The position numbers and the translations under genes are program-made. The notes below the pieces were generated by a model. The model was not told where the DNA came from and made no database searches. It saw only the letters and a program-made list of their open reading frames with translations. This document shows positions 16,731 to 25,659 of a DNA stretch of 64,000 nucleotides, in pieces (the first letter of the stretch is position 1; each line of letters begins with the position of its first letter). This DNA is from Streptomyces pilosus (GTDB lineage Bacteria; Actinomycetota; Actinomycetes; Streptomycetales; Streptomycetaceae), in the NCBI RefSeq assembly GCF_014649835.1, contig NZ_BMTU01000018.1:1-64000 (forward strand), in the 5' to 3' direction.

Positions 16731-17552
16731 CTAACTCCCCGTGCTCCGATACGACCTCAGGCCCAGCCGCCACACCGCCGCCGCCGGCAGGACGCACACC
16801 ACCGCCACCAGCGGCCCCGCGAACGCCGCCCCGTCCGGCAGCCCCAGCGGATACGGACGCCCCAGCAGGTACGCCGCGGGCACCCAGTTGACGAAGGCGA
16901 GCGGCAGCACGAACGTCACCCCCCGCACCAGGTCCCGGCCGAACACCGTCGGTGGATACTGCAGCAGCGTCGTCCCCCCGTACGTGAACGCGTTCTGCAC
17001 CTCGGCCGCGTCCTGCGCCCAGAACTGGAAGGCACCGCCCGCCACGAACAGCGAAGCGAAGATCACCGCCCCGCACACCACCGTCACCGGCACCAGCAGC
17101 ACCCTCGCCACCGTCCAGTCGGCCTCGACCGCCACCAGCGCCCAGCCCAGCACCACCACACCCTGCAGCGCCCGGCCCACCCGGCGCAGCGCGAAACGGT
17201 CCGCGGCGACCTGCGCGAGCACCGGCACCGGCCGCACCAGCAGCGTGTCGAACGAACCGTCCCGCACCCGGCCACCCAGCGCGGCCACCGAACCGAACGC
17301 CAGCTGGGCGATGCCGAACGCCGTCACCGACAGCCCGTACAACAACGCCACCTCCGGCAGCGTCCACCCGCCGAGCGCGTCGACCTGCGAGAACATCAGC
17401 AGGATCGTCACGAAGTCCAGCCCCGTCAGCAGCAGGTTCCCGACCACCGTGAGGACGAACGAGGCCCGGTAGGCCATCGTGGACCGGATCCACATCCCCG
17501 CGATCAGCCCGTACGCCCGCAGCCCCTCCCCCGCACGGGACACCCCCCGCAT
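16731..17552 (-). CDS. ABC-2 type permease (ABC2_membrane_6), first of pair
   Basis: About 273 residues with six predicted membrane segments, including RASFVLTVVGNLLLTGLDFVTILLMF near the start and the conserved GRVRDGSFDTLLVRPVPVLAQ loop of the DUF990 family. ATG 17552 has GAGG five bases upstream and lies 8 bp after the stop of the preceding permease gene; GTG 17567 overlapping that stop is the alternative. It forms the membrane pore with the neighbouring permease. Confidence 0.88.
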   Translation of the reverse strand: MRGVSRAGEGLRAYGLIAGMWIRSTMAYRASFVLTVVGNLLLTGLDFVTILLMFSQVDALGGWTLPEVALLYGLSVTAFGIAQLAFGSVAALGGRVRDGSFDTLLVRPVPVLAQVAADRFALRRVGRALQGVVVLGWALVAVEADWTVARVLLVPVTVVCGAVIFASLFVAGGAFQFWAQDAAEVQNAFTYGGTTLLQYPPTVFGRDLVRGVTFVLPLAFVNWVPAAYLLGRPYPLGLPDGAAFAGPLVAVVCVLPAAAVWRLGLRSYRSTGS

Positions 17553-17559
17553 CCCCGCC

Positions 17560-18360
17560 TCAGCCACCCTGCACCACCACCCGCCGCGTCGCCGCCGACT
17601 GCACCAGCCGGCCCACCGCCAGCAGCGCCACCGCCCACGCCGCCTGGAAGGCGAACGCACCGAGCGGAGCGGACTCCCCCATCAGCACATCCGCCGGCAC
17701 CTGCAGCTGCGCCGCCCACGGCAGCGCCCGCACCACCTCGCCCAGCGCCCCCGGAAAAGCGTTCAACGGCAGCGTCATGCCCGAGCAGAACAGCCCCGTC
17801 ACCATCAGCGCCTGCGCCACCCCCTGCCCGTCCAGCAGCCAGAACGCGGTCAGCGCGAACAGGTAGCGGATCGCGAAACTCACCAGCAGCGCCAGCACCA
17901 GCGCCACCAGGAACGCCCCCCACACCGCCACCTCCCCCGGCAAGGCCGTGGGGAAGAACAGCGCACCGAAGAGGAACGGCACCACCCCCCTCCCCAGGAA
18001 CTGGAACACCGCCCGCCCCACGTCGTTGGCCAGCCACCACAGCTGGAGGTCGACCGGCCGGTACAGATCCACCGCGATCTCACCCGTACGGACGCGTTCC
18101 ATCAGTTCGACCTCGAACCCGCCGCCCTGGAACGCCAGCATCGCGAACAGCGCCTGCCCCAGCCACACGTACGTGACCGCCTGCGCCTGGTCGTACCCGC
18201 CCAGACCCGGCCGGGCCTCCCACAACGCCAGGTACGTGTACACCAGGATCAGCCCGAACACCGTGTTCGTGAACACCCCCGCCGCGGTCGCCGCCCGGTA
18301 CGTCGCGTACCGCCGGAACGCCCCCACCGCCACGGCCGGGTACACCCGCCACGCACCCAC
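17560..18360 (-). CDS. ABC-2 type permease, second of pair
   Basis: A 266-residue membrane protein opening the operon: MGAWRVYPAVAVGAFRRYATYRAATAAG, then the conserved ERVRTGEIAVDLYRPVDLQLWWLANDVG loop shared with the next gene's product. The two permeases are paralogous and probably form a heterodimer powered by the ATPase encoded at 15747-16721. No regulator is adjacent, and the 240-bp gap to the divergent penicillin-binding protein gene shows no clear operator. Confidence 0.88.
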   Translation of the reverse strand: MGAWRVYPAVAVGAFRRYATYRAATAAGVFTNTVFGLILVYTYLALWEARPGLGGYDQAQAVTYVWLGQALFAMLAFQGGGFEVELMERVRTGEIAVDLYRPVDLQLWWLANDVGRAVFQFLGRGVVPFLFGALFFPTALPGEVAVWGAFLVALVLALLVSFAIRYLFALTAFWLLDGQGVAQALMVTGLFCSGMTLPLNAFPGALGEVVRALPWAAQLQVPADVLMGESAPLGAFAFQAAWAVALLAVGRLVQSAATRRVVVQGG

Positions 18361-18601
18361 CCCGCCCCTCCTCCCGCCCCGGCACCGAAGCGCAGGAGCC
18401 TAGTGCGCGCACCGGCCCACCGGCCACGCGATTTCCCGGCCGCACGGGCGGCGCGGCGGCACCCGGCGGGACCACGCGTGGGAGAAGCCGCAAGTGTGCG
18501 CGACGCGCGCCGCAGCCGCGGAACGCGCCACCGGATGCGACAGTCTTGAATAAGGGAGACGCATCAGGCGTACCGGAACGAACGAGGCGAATCAGGAGTC
18601 C

Positions 18602-20977
18602 GTGCACGACATGAGCGACGAGCCGCAGCCGCGCCGGCCCGACCAGGGCTGGGCACCGAGAGAGCCCCAGGCGGCCGCCGCCCCCGGAGACAAGAAGGGC
18701 ACCAGACCCCCGCGCACCGGATGGCGCCGCTACCTCCCCACCTGGCGCACGGTCCTCGCCGCGGCCCTCGTCACCGCCGCCCTCGTCGTCGGCGGCTTCT
18801 TCCTCGGCTACCACCTCGTGCAGATCCCCGCCGCCAACGCCCTCGCCACCCAGCAGGCCAACGTCTACCTCTACGCCGACGGCTCCGTCATCGCCCGCGA
18901 CGGCGACGTCAACCGGGAGAACGTCACCCTCGGCCAGATCTCCGAGGACGCCCAGCACGCCATCCTCGCCGCCGAGGACCGCGACTTCTACACCGAGTCG
19001 GCCGTCGACCCCGAGGCCATGATCCGCGCCGCCTGGAACACCGCCACCGGCAAGGGCAAGCAGTCCGGCTCCACCATCACCCAGCAGTACGTGAAGAACT
19101 ACTACCTGCGCCAGGAACAGACCGTCACCCGCAAGGTCAAGGAGTTCTTCATCGCCATCAAGCTCGACCGCAACCAGAGCAAGGACGAGATCCTCGAGGG
19201 CTACCTCAACACCAGCTTCTTCGGCCGCGGCGCCTACGGCATCCAGGCCGCCGCCCACGCCTACTACGACATGGACGCCTCCGAACTCGACGCCGGCCGG
19301 GCCGCCTACCTCGCCTCCCTCCTCAACGCCCCCAGCCAGTACGACGTCATCACCCACCCCGAGAACCGGCAGGCCGTCGAGAACCGCTGGAACTACGTCC
19401 TGGACGGCATGGTCGACGAAGGCTGGATCAGCGAGGGCGAACGCGCCGGCATGAAGTTCCCCACCCCCAAGGAGACCACCCACTCCACCGGCATGTCCGG
19501 CCAGCGCGGCTACATCGTCGACGTCGTCAAGCAGTACCTCACCGAGAACGACATCGTCGACGAGGACACCCTCGACACCGGCGGCTACCGCATCACCACC
19601 ACCCTCCACAAGGACAAGCAGGACGCCTTCGTCGACGCCGTCAACGACCGGCTCATGGACCGGCTCGACCAGGAGAACCGCAAGGTCGACACCTACGTCC
19701 GCGCAGGCGGCGCCTCCATCGACCCCGGGACCGGCAAGGTCGTCGCCATGTACAACGGCATCGACTACGTCAAGCAGTACACCCCCAACGCCACCCGGCG
19801 GGACTTCCAGACCGGCTCCTCCTTCAAGCCGTTCGTCCTCACCGCCGCCGTCGAGAACAGGTCCCGCACCCAGGACGGCCGCCGCATCACCCCCACCACC
19901 CTCTACGACGGCACCAGCGAACGCCCCGTCCAGGGCTGGCCGGGCGCCCGCTACGCCCCCGAGAACGAGGACCACCGCGACTACGGCGACATCACCGTCC
20001 GCGAGGCCACCGACAAGTCCGTCAACGCCGTCTACGCCCAGATGGCCGTCGACGTCGGCCCCGACGAGGTCCGCCGCACCGCCATCGACCTCGGACTGTC
20101 CGAGGACACCCCCAGCCTCGACGACGCCGGACCCTCCATCGCCCTCGGCGTCGCCACCGCCAGCGTCCTCGACATGGCCGAGGCCTACGCCACCCTCGCC
20201 AACCACGGCGAACACAGCGGAGCCGTCCTCGTCGAGAAGATCACCCGCGGCGGCGAGAACGTCGAGCTGCCCGAACGCCGCACCCGACAGGCCGTCAGCC
20301 GCCAGGCCGCCGACACCACCACCGCCGTCCTGCGCGGAGTCGTCGAGAACGGCACCGCCACCGCCGCCCAGACCGCGGGCCGCCCCGCCGCCGGCAAGAC
20401 CGGCACCGCCGAGGAGGACACCGCCGCCTGGTTCGCCGGCTACACCCCCGACCTCGCCACCGTCGTCGCCGTCATGGGCCAGGACCCCGTCACCGCCGGC
20501 CACAAGTCCCTCTACGGCGCCATGGGCCTGCCCCGCGTCAACGGAGGCGGCGCACCCGCCGAGATCTGGGGCCAGTACACCCGCGAAGCCCTCGAAGGCC
20601 GGCCCGTCCGCGCCTTCGACCTCCGCGTGCAGCCCGGCGCCTGGGAGAGCCAGCCGCCCCCCTCCGACTCCACCGACAGCCCCTCCTCCTCCGACCGCCC
20701 CACCGACCGTGACAGTGGCACACCGGACGACGAGGACACCGGCAGCAGCACCCCGGACGACACCGACGAACCCGCACCGGAGACCCCGGGCGACGGCCGC
20801 GACGACAGCGGCACCACGGGCACCACCACCGGCGGCGGGGACGGAACCACCGACGACGGCACGGAGACCGGCGGCGGCGGCACCGGCTCCAGCGACAGCA
20901 ACGGCGACGGCGACGACCGCACCGGCCCCGCCGGCCTGACCGGGGCGCTCACCCAGCACACCCGCCGCGACGAATGA
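18602..20977 (+). CDS. Bifunctional class A penicillin-binding protein (transglycosylase/transpeptidase)
   Basis: A 791-residue membrane-anchored peptidoglycan synthase. Cytoplasmic Pro-rich tail, one membrane helix (~50-70), a GT51 glycosyltransferase domain with catalytic Glu125 in ILAAEDRDFY and the TITQQYVKNYYL motif, then a transpeptidase domain with S406-x-x-K409 (GSSFKPF), S473-V-N475 and K599-T-G. After about residue 700 an ~80-residue Ser/Thr/Asp/Gly-rich tail follows, likely an extracellular wall-spanning linker. GTG 18602 or ATG 18611 could be the start; GGAG lies nearby. It polymerises and cross-links peptidoglycan outside the membrane. Confidence 0.96.
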   Translation: MHDMSDEPQPRRPDQGWAPREPQAAAAPGDKKGTRPPRTGWRRYLPTWRTVLAAALVTAALVVGGFFLGYHLVQIPAANALATQQANVYLYADGSVIARDGDVNRENVTLGQISEDAQHAILAAEDRDFYTESAVDPEAMIRAAWNTATGKGKQSGSTITQQYVKNYYLRQEQTVTRKVKEFFIAIKLDRNQSKDEILEGYLNTSFFGRGAYGIQAAAHAYYDMDASELDAGRAAYLASLLNAPSQYDVITHPENRQAVENRWNYVLDGMVDEGWISEGERAGMKFPTPKETTHSTGMSGQRGYIVDVVKQYLTENDIVDEDTLDTGGYRITTTLHKDKQDAFVDAVNDRLMDRLDQENRKVDTYVRAGGASIDPGTGKVVAMYNGIDYVKQYTPNATRRDFQTGSSFKPFVLTAAVENRSRTQDGRRITPTTLYDGTSERPVQGWPGARYAPENEDHRDYGDITVREATDKSVNAVYAQMAVDVGPDEVRRTAIDLGLSEDTPSLDDAGPSIALGVATASVLDMAEAYATLANHGEHSGAVLVEKITRGGENVELPERRTRQAVSRQAADTTTAVLRGVVENGTATAAQTAGRPAAGKTGTAEEDTAAWFAGYTPDLATVVAVMGQDPVTAGHKSLYGAMGLPRVNGGGAPAEIWGQYTREALEGRPVRAFDLRVQPGAWESQPPPSDSTDSPSSSDRPTDRDSGTPDDEDTGSSTPDDTDEPAPETPGDGRDDSGTTGTTTGGGDGTTDDGTETGGGGTGSSDSNGDGDDRTGPAGLTGALTQHTRRDE

Positions 20978-21021
20978 CCCCCGGCCGCCCCGCCGCCCTC
21001 GCCGCCCTCGCCGCCCGGAGG

Positions 21022-21342
21022 TCAGTGCCCCGAGGTCGCCTTCAACCCCACCACGGCGACCACCAGCAGACTGATGAAGAAGACCCGGGCAGCGGTCACC
21101 GGCTCACCCAGCACCAGCATCCCCATCACCGCGGCCCCCGCCGCACCGATCCCCACCCACACGCCGTACGCCGTACCGATCGGCAACGTACGGGCCGCGT
21201 ACGACAACAGCACCATGCTCGCGACGATCCCCGCACCCGTGAGCACACTCGGCACCAGCCGGGTGAACCCCTCCGTGTACTTCAGACCGATCGCCCAGCC
21301 GACCTCCAGCAGACCGGCCACCACCAGCAGAACCCACGCCAC
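21022..21342 (-). CDS. gdx: SMR-family guanidinium exporter (Gdx/SugE)
   Basis: A 106-residue four-helix small multidrug resistance protein. The start MAWVLLVVAGLLEVGWAIGL carries Glu13 at the essential proton/substrate position, and GTAYGVWVGIGAAG is the helix-3 signature of the Gdx/SugE branch. GTG 21342 is chosen because GGAGG sits 8 nt upstream and the protein then begins like known SugE proteins. A guanidine-III riboswitch in its leader (21379-21421) argues that it exports guanidinium rather than quaternary ammonium drugs. It works as an antiparallel or dual-topology dimer. Confidence 0.95.
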   Translation of the reverse strand: MAWVLLVVAGLLEVGWAIGLKYTEGFTRLVPSVLTGAGIVASMVLLSYAARTLPIGTAYGVWVGIGAAGAAVMGMLVLGEPVTAARVFFISLLVVAVVGLKATSGH

Positions 21343-21378
21343 GACGGACACCTCCGACACACGAACCGAAACGGGGGT

Positions 21379-21421
21379 GCGTCGTCTTTGCCTCACCCCG
21401 GTACGGCGCGTCTCGTCGGGG
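21379..21421 (-). promoter_or_regulatory. Guanidine-III (ykkC-III) riboswitch
   Basis: On the minus strand the leader reads CCCCGACGAG, ACGCGCCGTACC, GGGGTGAGGC, AAAGACGACGC. This follows the ykkC-III consensus closely: the CCGG-ACGAG-GYGCGCCGUACCCGG pseudoknot core and the trailing AAGACGNCGC. Four-base CCCC/GGGG pairing replaces CCGG/CCGG. It ends about 24 nt before the GGAGG of the gdx gene, so guanidine binding probably frees translation initiation. Consensus is established knowledge recalled from memory; function here is inference. Confidence 0.88.
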
Positions 21422-21503
21422 CCCACATGGGTCCTCCCACCGTAGCCCAGGACAGACCGGAGGGGCTGGTGACCATGGTCACCAGCCCCTCCGCACCGCG
21501 GAA

Positions 21504-21860
21504 CTACAGGTACAGGCCCGTCGAATCCTCGGAACCCTCGAAACGGTCCGCGGCCACCGCGTGCAGATCACGCTCACGCATCAGCACGTACGCCGTCCCG
21601 CGCACCTCGACCTCCGCGCGGTCCTCCGGATCGAACAGCACCCGGTCACCCGGCTCCACCGTCCGCACGTTCTGCCCCACCGCGACCACCTCGGCCCAGG
21701 CCAGCCGACGGCCCACCGCCGCCGTCGCGGGAATCAGAATGCCGCCCCCCGAACGCCGCTCGCCCTCACTCGTGTCCTGCCGCACCAGCACGCGGTCGTG
21801 CAGCATCCGAATGGGCAGCTTGTCGTCCTGGGAACCCTGCTCGTGTCTCTTGGCGCTCAC
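21504..21860 (-). CDS. GroES-like (Cpn10-fold) protein
   Basis: A 118-residue protein. After a 22-residue polar tail it shows the Cpn10 pattern: IRMLHDRVLVRQD... GGILIPATA, AEVVAVGQNVRTVEPGDRVLFDP and VLMRERDLHAV. The mobile loop (SEGERRSGGGI) is shorter and the rest more diverged than in GroES. Start GTG 21860 with AGGA just upstream. No groEL is adjacent, so it may be a specialised co-chaperonin or a Cpn10-fold protein with another task. Confidence 0.85.
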   Translation of the reverse strand: MSAKRHEQGSQDDKLPIRMLHDRVLVRQDTSEGERRSGGGILIPATAAVGRRLAWAEVVAVGQNVRTVEPGDRVLFDPEDRAEVEVRGTAYVLMRERDLHAVAADRFEGSEDSTGLYL

Positions 21861-21905
21861 GTCCTGAAACCTACCCGCAATCACCCCGAACACAGACGCG
21901 AGGGG

Positions 21906-22253
21906 TCACCGCCGGCGCCGGGCGGACCCGCCCCGACGACGCGACCCCACCGCCAGCAGACCCACCACACCCACCAGCAGCACCGCCACCGGCACGACCC
22001 GCTCCAGCCGCGGAGAACCCTCCGCGTCCACGAACTGGCCCTTCACCTCACTCACCACACCGTTGACCCGCACATACGCCCGGCCGAGCGTGTGGTCCAC
22101 GTTGGACACGACCCTCGCCTTAGCGTCCCCCATGATCGTCTTCGGGTGCACCCGCACCCCGATCTCGTCCAGGGTCTCGGCCAGCACCGCACGACGGCGC
22201 TCGATGTCCGCCTCGATCTGCGCCGGTGTTCTGGTGTCCGCCGTGTCCGCCAC
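21906..22253 (-). CDS. DUF3618 membrane-anchored protein
   Basis: A 115-residue protein: TRTPAQIEADIERRRAVLAETLDEI is the DUF3618 signature, followed by a charged middle and one C-terminal membrane helix (VVPVAVLLVGVVGLLAVG) with an Arg-rich tail. GTG 22253 has GGAGG 7 nt upstream. Function unknown. Confidence 0.88.
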   Translation of the reverse strand: MADTADTRTPAQIEADIERRRAVLAETLDEIGVRVHPKTIMGDAKARVVSNVDHTLGRAYVRVNGVVSEVKGQFVDAEGSPRLERVVPVAVLLVGVVGLLAVGSRRRGGSARRRR

Positions 22254-22393
22254 CGTGTCGCCTCCGAAATCCGCTGATACCTGTGCCGGACAGTCTGTCA
22301 GCTCCACGCCGCCACGCACTGTCAGGACCCCCGGTTACCCTCGATCCCGGCACCCGATCCACGCAGCGCGCACGTACGAGGAGACCCAGACCG

Positions 22394-22861
22394 ATGAGCG
22401 AACGCCTCCAGCCCGGGGACGAGGCCCCCGCCTTCACCCTGCCCGACGCCGACGGCAACGAGGTGTCCCTGGCCGACCACAAGGGCCGCAAGGTCATCGT
22501 CTACTTCTACCCGGCCGCCCTCACCCCCGGCTGCACCAAGCAGGCCTGCGACTTCACCGACAACCTCGAGCTGCTCGCGGACGCCGGCTACGACGTCATC
22601 GGCATCTCCCCCGACAAGCCGGAGAAGCTCGCGAAGTTCCGCGAGAAGGAGTCGCTGCGGATCACCCTCCTCGCCGACCCCGACAAGCAGGTCCTCGACG
22701 CCTACGCCGCCTTCGGTGAGAAGAAGAACTACGGCAAGACCTACCAGGGCGTCATCCGCTCCACGATCGTCGTCGACGAGCAGGGCAAGGTCGAACACGC
22801 CTTCTACAACGTCCGCGCGACCGGCCACGTCGCCAAGATCATCAAAGACCTGGCCATCTGA
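22394..22861 (+). CDS. bcp: Thioredoxin-dependent peroxiredoxin Bcp
   Basis: A 155-residue atypical 2-Cys peroxiredoxin. LTPGCTKQACDF holds the peroxidatic Cys47 and the resolving Cys52 five residues on, as in the alpha2-alpha3 type of Bcp. It reduces hydroperoxides in the cytoplasm with electrons from thioredoxin. ATG 22394 is preceded by GAGGAG; a longer frame upstream has no support. It is divergent from the DUF3618 gene. Confidence 0.95.
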   Translation: MSERLQPGDEAPAFTLPDADGNEVSLADHKGRKVIVYFYPAALTPGCTKQACDFTDNLELLADAGYDVIGISPDKPEKLAKFREKESLRITLLADPDKQVLDAYAAFGEKKNYGKTYQGVIRSTIVVDEQGKVEHAFYNVRATGHVAKIIKDLAI

Positions 22862-22918
22862 CCCACCCCCTCCCCCGGCGGCCCGCACCCCACCCCACCG
22901 GTACGGGCCGCTCCGCTT

Positions 22919-23054
22919 TCCCATGGGGACCGGCGCGACAACCGACGGGAGATCCGCGGTACTTGTGTCCCAACTGCCACGCGCTGACAGAGACCTGGTG
23001 TCGGCGAAAAAGGAGGGCGAGCCGGACGAGGCGACTCCTGCCCCCGTACACTGA
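22919..23054 (+). pseudogene. Frameshifted 3' remnant of an HNH endonuclease gene
   Basis: Between bcp and tRNA-Leu one frame reads HGDRRDNRREI (22922-22954) and, one frame over from 22957, RYLCPNCHALTETWCRRK. Joined, they give the classic C-terminus of small Streptomyces HNH proteins (GD.RDNRRENLRYLCPNCHA.T.TWC) with the second Zn-type CxxC and the final His. A single missing base near 22955 explains the shift. No start, first half or ribosome binding site is seen, so this looks like a decayed fragment. Confidence 0.7.
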
Positions 23055-23087
23055 ACGTCGCCGGTCAAGCATGATGACCGTTTTTGA

Positions 23088-23171
23088 GCGGCCGTGATGG
23101 AATTGGCAGTCATGCTGGGTTTAGGTCCCAGTGGGTTAACACCCGTGTGGGTTCGAGTCCCACCGGCCGCA
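23088..23171 (+). tRNA. tRNA-Leu (anticodon TAG)
   Basis: The acceptor GCGGCCG (23088-23094) pairs with CGGCCGC (23164-23170), with discriminator A. The anticodon arm is CTGGG-TTTAGGT-CCCAG, anticodon TAG. A long variable arm (TGGGTTAACACCCG) is as expected for leucine, and the T arm is GTGGG-TTCGAGT-CCCAC. CCA is not encoded. Confidence 0.97.
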
Positions 23172-23173
23172 CC

Positions 23174-23202
23174 GCCCCCCGCCTTCTTGCTGGACGGGGG
23201 GC
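23174..23202. terminator. Hairpin after tRNA-Leu
   Basis: GCCCCCCG (23174-23181) and CGGGGGGC (23195-23202) can pair across a 13-nt loop right after the tRNA; it may also serve the convergent rdgB gene. Confidence 0.65.
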
Positions 23203-23213
23203 CTCTTCGTGTG

Positions 23214-23816
23214 TCAGCCCAGCAGTTCCCGGACCACCGGTACCAGGGCGCGGAAGGCCTTGCCCCGGTGGCTGATGGCGTTCTTCTCGTCCGCGGTGAG
23301 TTCCGCGCACGTCCTCGTCTCGCCGTCCGGCTGGAGGATCGGGTCGTAGCCGAAGCCGCCGGTGCCGGCGGGGGTGTGGCGGAGGGTGCCGGTCAGGTGG
23401 CCCTCGACCACGCGCTCCGTGCCGTCGGGGAGGGCCAGGGCGGCCGCGCAGGCGAAGTACGCGCCGCGGTGTTCGTCGGCGATGTCGGAGAGCTGGGCGA
23501 GGAGCAGGTCGAGGTTGGCGCGGTCGTTGCCGTGGGTGCCGGACCAGCGGGCGGAGAAGATGCCGGGGGCGCCGTTCAGGACGTCGACACAGAGGCCGGA
23601 GTCGTCGGCGACGGCGGGGAGGCCGGTGGCCCGGGCGAGGGCGTGGGCCTTGAGGAGGGCGTTCTCCGCGAAGGTGACGCCGGTTTCCTTGACGTCGGGG
23701 ACGTCGGGGTAGGCGTCGGCGCCGACGAGTTCGTGGGGCAGGCCCGCGTCGGCGAGGATGGCGCGGAGTTCGGTGATCTTTCCGGCGTTGCGGGTGGCGA
23801 GGATCAGGCGGGTCAT
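23214..23816 (-). CDS. rdgB: XTP/dITP diphosphatase (house-cleaning nucleotidase)
   Basis: A 200-residue RdgB/HAM1 protein: LILATRNAGKITELR at the N-terminus, then ADDSGLCVDVLNGAPGIFSARW with the metal/base pocket, GGFGYDPIL and SHRGKAF near the end. It hydrolyses dITP, XTP and ITP to monophosphates and keeps them out of DNA and RNA. ATG 23816 sits next to an 8-bp inverted repeat (GGGCCCAG/CTGGGCCC, 23817-23837); CATACT in its loop could be a -10 box for a leaderless transcript. It lies close to rph, as in mycobacteria. Confidence 0.96.
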   Translation of the reverse strand: MTRLILATRNAGKITELRAILADAGLPHELVGADAYPDVPDVKETGVTFAENALLKAHALARATGLPAVADDSGLCVDVLNGAPGIFSARWSGTHGNDRANLDLLLAQLSDIADEHRGAYFACAAALALPDGTERVVEGHLTGTLRHTPAGTGGFGYDPILQPDGETRTCAELTADEKNAISHRGKAFRALVPVVRELLG

Positions 23817-23853
23817 GGGCCCAGTATGTCTGGGCCCACGGGCGGCCCGTCCA

Positions 23854-24252
23854 CTACGGGGTGCAGACCTTGGTGAGTTCGCCGGCGGCGTCGGTGATGG
23901 GGCTGATGTCGGGGGTGGCGTCGCCGTTCTCGACGGAGGTGCGGACGTTGCCGACGGCCTTGTCGAGGTCGTCGACGGCCTTGGAGACGTCGGCGTTGTC
24001 GGTCTTCTCGCCGATGTCGGTGAGGTTCTTGTCGATGGAGTCGAGGGACTCTTCGAGCTGGGTGACGTCGTTGCCGGCGTTCTCGACGGCCTGCTGCATG
24101 TCGGTGACGCTGTCGGCGATGGCGTCGGCGGTCTGCACGCAGTCCAGTGCCTTGTCGACCGCGGCGCAGCCGGTGGTGAGTCCGGCGGTCAGCGCGACGG
24201 CCGCCAGGGTGGCGGCGACGGCTGTGGTGCGGCGTCGGCGGCTCGCGGCCAT
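23854..24252 (-). CDS. Small secreted lipoprotein with coiled-coil, unknown function
   Basis: A 132-residue protein with a basic start, hydrophobic stretch and lipobox LTTGC (Cys29). The mature part is acidic and helical with heptad-like spacing (DSVTDMQQAVENAGNDVTQLEESLDSIDKNL), plus a C-terminal Cys that may pair with Cys38. It sits between rdgB and rph on the same strand. I do not recognise a family. Confidence 0.75.
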   Translation of the reverse strand: MAASRRRRTTAVAATLAAVALTAGLTTGCAAVDKALDCVQTADAIADSVTDMQQAVENAGNDVTQLEESLDSIDKNLTDIGEKTDNADVSKAVDDLDKAVGNVRTSVENGDATPDISPITDAAGELTKVCTP

Positions 24253-24396
24253 GGATCGGTCCCTCCCTCGTCGGGCCGGTGCGGCCCGTGTGCGTCGGCG
24301 GGGCGGCGGCCGGTGGGGCCGGGTGCCCGTATGGGATCAGACGCGGGGGTGGCCGGCGCGGTTGCTCCGCGTCGGCCACTGTCCTTGGTCTGCCTT

Positions 24397-25134
<738 letters not shown>

Positions 25135-25229
25135 GGCGCCGAGCCTAGCCGGAGACGGCGGAAGGGCCCCTTCCGCGGTGGGTCGGGGCCCTGAAGGTGT
25201 GGCTTTCGCCGGAGTTCAGGCGGGGTGGT

Positions 25230-25463
25230 TCACATCATGTCTTCGATCTCGGCGGCGATGGGGTCGGCGTCGGTGCCGATGACGACCTGGATGGCGCTGC
25301 CCATCTTGACGACGCCGTGGGCGCCGGCGGCCTTGAGTGCGGCTTCGTCGACCTTGGCGGGGTCCACGACTTCGGTGCGGAGGCGGGTGATGCAGCCTTC
25401 GATCTCGTCGATGTTGTCGATGCCGCCGAGTCCGGCGACGATCTTCTCAGCCTTGGTGGCCAT
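25230..25463 (-). CDS. nagF: GlcNAc-specific PTS EIIB component NagF
   Basis: A 77-residue free-standing EIIB of the glucose/GlcNAc family: IDEIEGCITRLRTEV with phospho-accepting Cys24, then AHGVVKMGSAIQVVIG. It passes phosphate from EIIA to incoming N-acetylglucosamine bound by the membrane EIIC. GGGAGAAC precedes ATG 25463. It is divergent from the EIIC gene at 25660 with a DasR site between them, the same layout as S. coelicolor SCO2905-SCO2907. Confidence 0.95.
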   Translation of the reverse strand: MATKAEKIVAGLGGIDNIDEIEGCITRLRTEVVDPAKVDEAALKAAGAHGVVKMGSAIQVVIGTDADPIAAEIEDMM

Positions 25464-25582
25464 GTTCGTTCTCCCTGATGCGAACCGCTTTGTCGCAGTA
25501 ACCCACAGTTGGCCCAGCTTTGCGAGCGGCCTGGTCGTGGGTGCCGAATGATGGCGTCACGACGGCGGGTCCGCCCCTCCCC

Positions 25583-25598
25583 ACTGGTCTACACCACC
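25583..25598. promoter_or_regulatory. DasR-responsive element (dre) between nagF and nagE1
   Basis: ACTGGTCTACACCACC matches the DasR consensus ACTGGTCTAGACCACT except near the centre and last base. Placed between the divergent nagF and nagE1 starts, it would let the GntR-type repressor DasR control both; glucosamine-6-phosphate releases DasR (established in S. coelicolor). Confidence 0.92.
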
Positions 25599-25659
25599 GG
25601 GTGGACCGCGGACAAACCCGTCGTGCCCGTGGTGGCCGTGTTCCAGCGAAGGGGGCCGG

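Noticed and set aside
18080..20959. A 959-codon open frame on the minus strand opposite the penicillin-binding protein gene
   Set aside because: It is a GC-rich shadow frame made of Gly/Val/Ala/Asp runs; the plus strand encodes a complete GT51/transpeptidase protein with all motifs.
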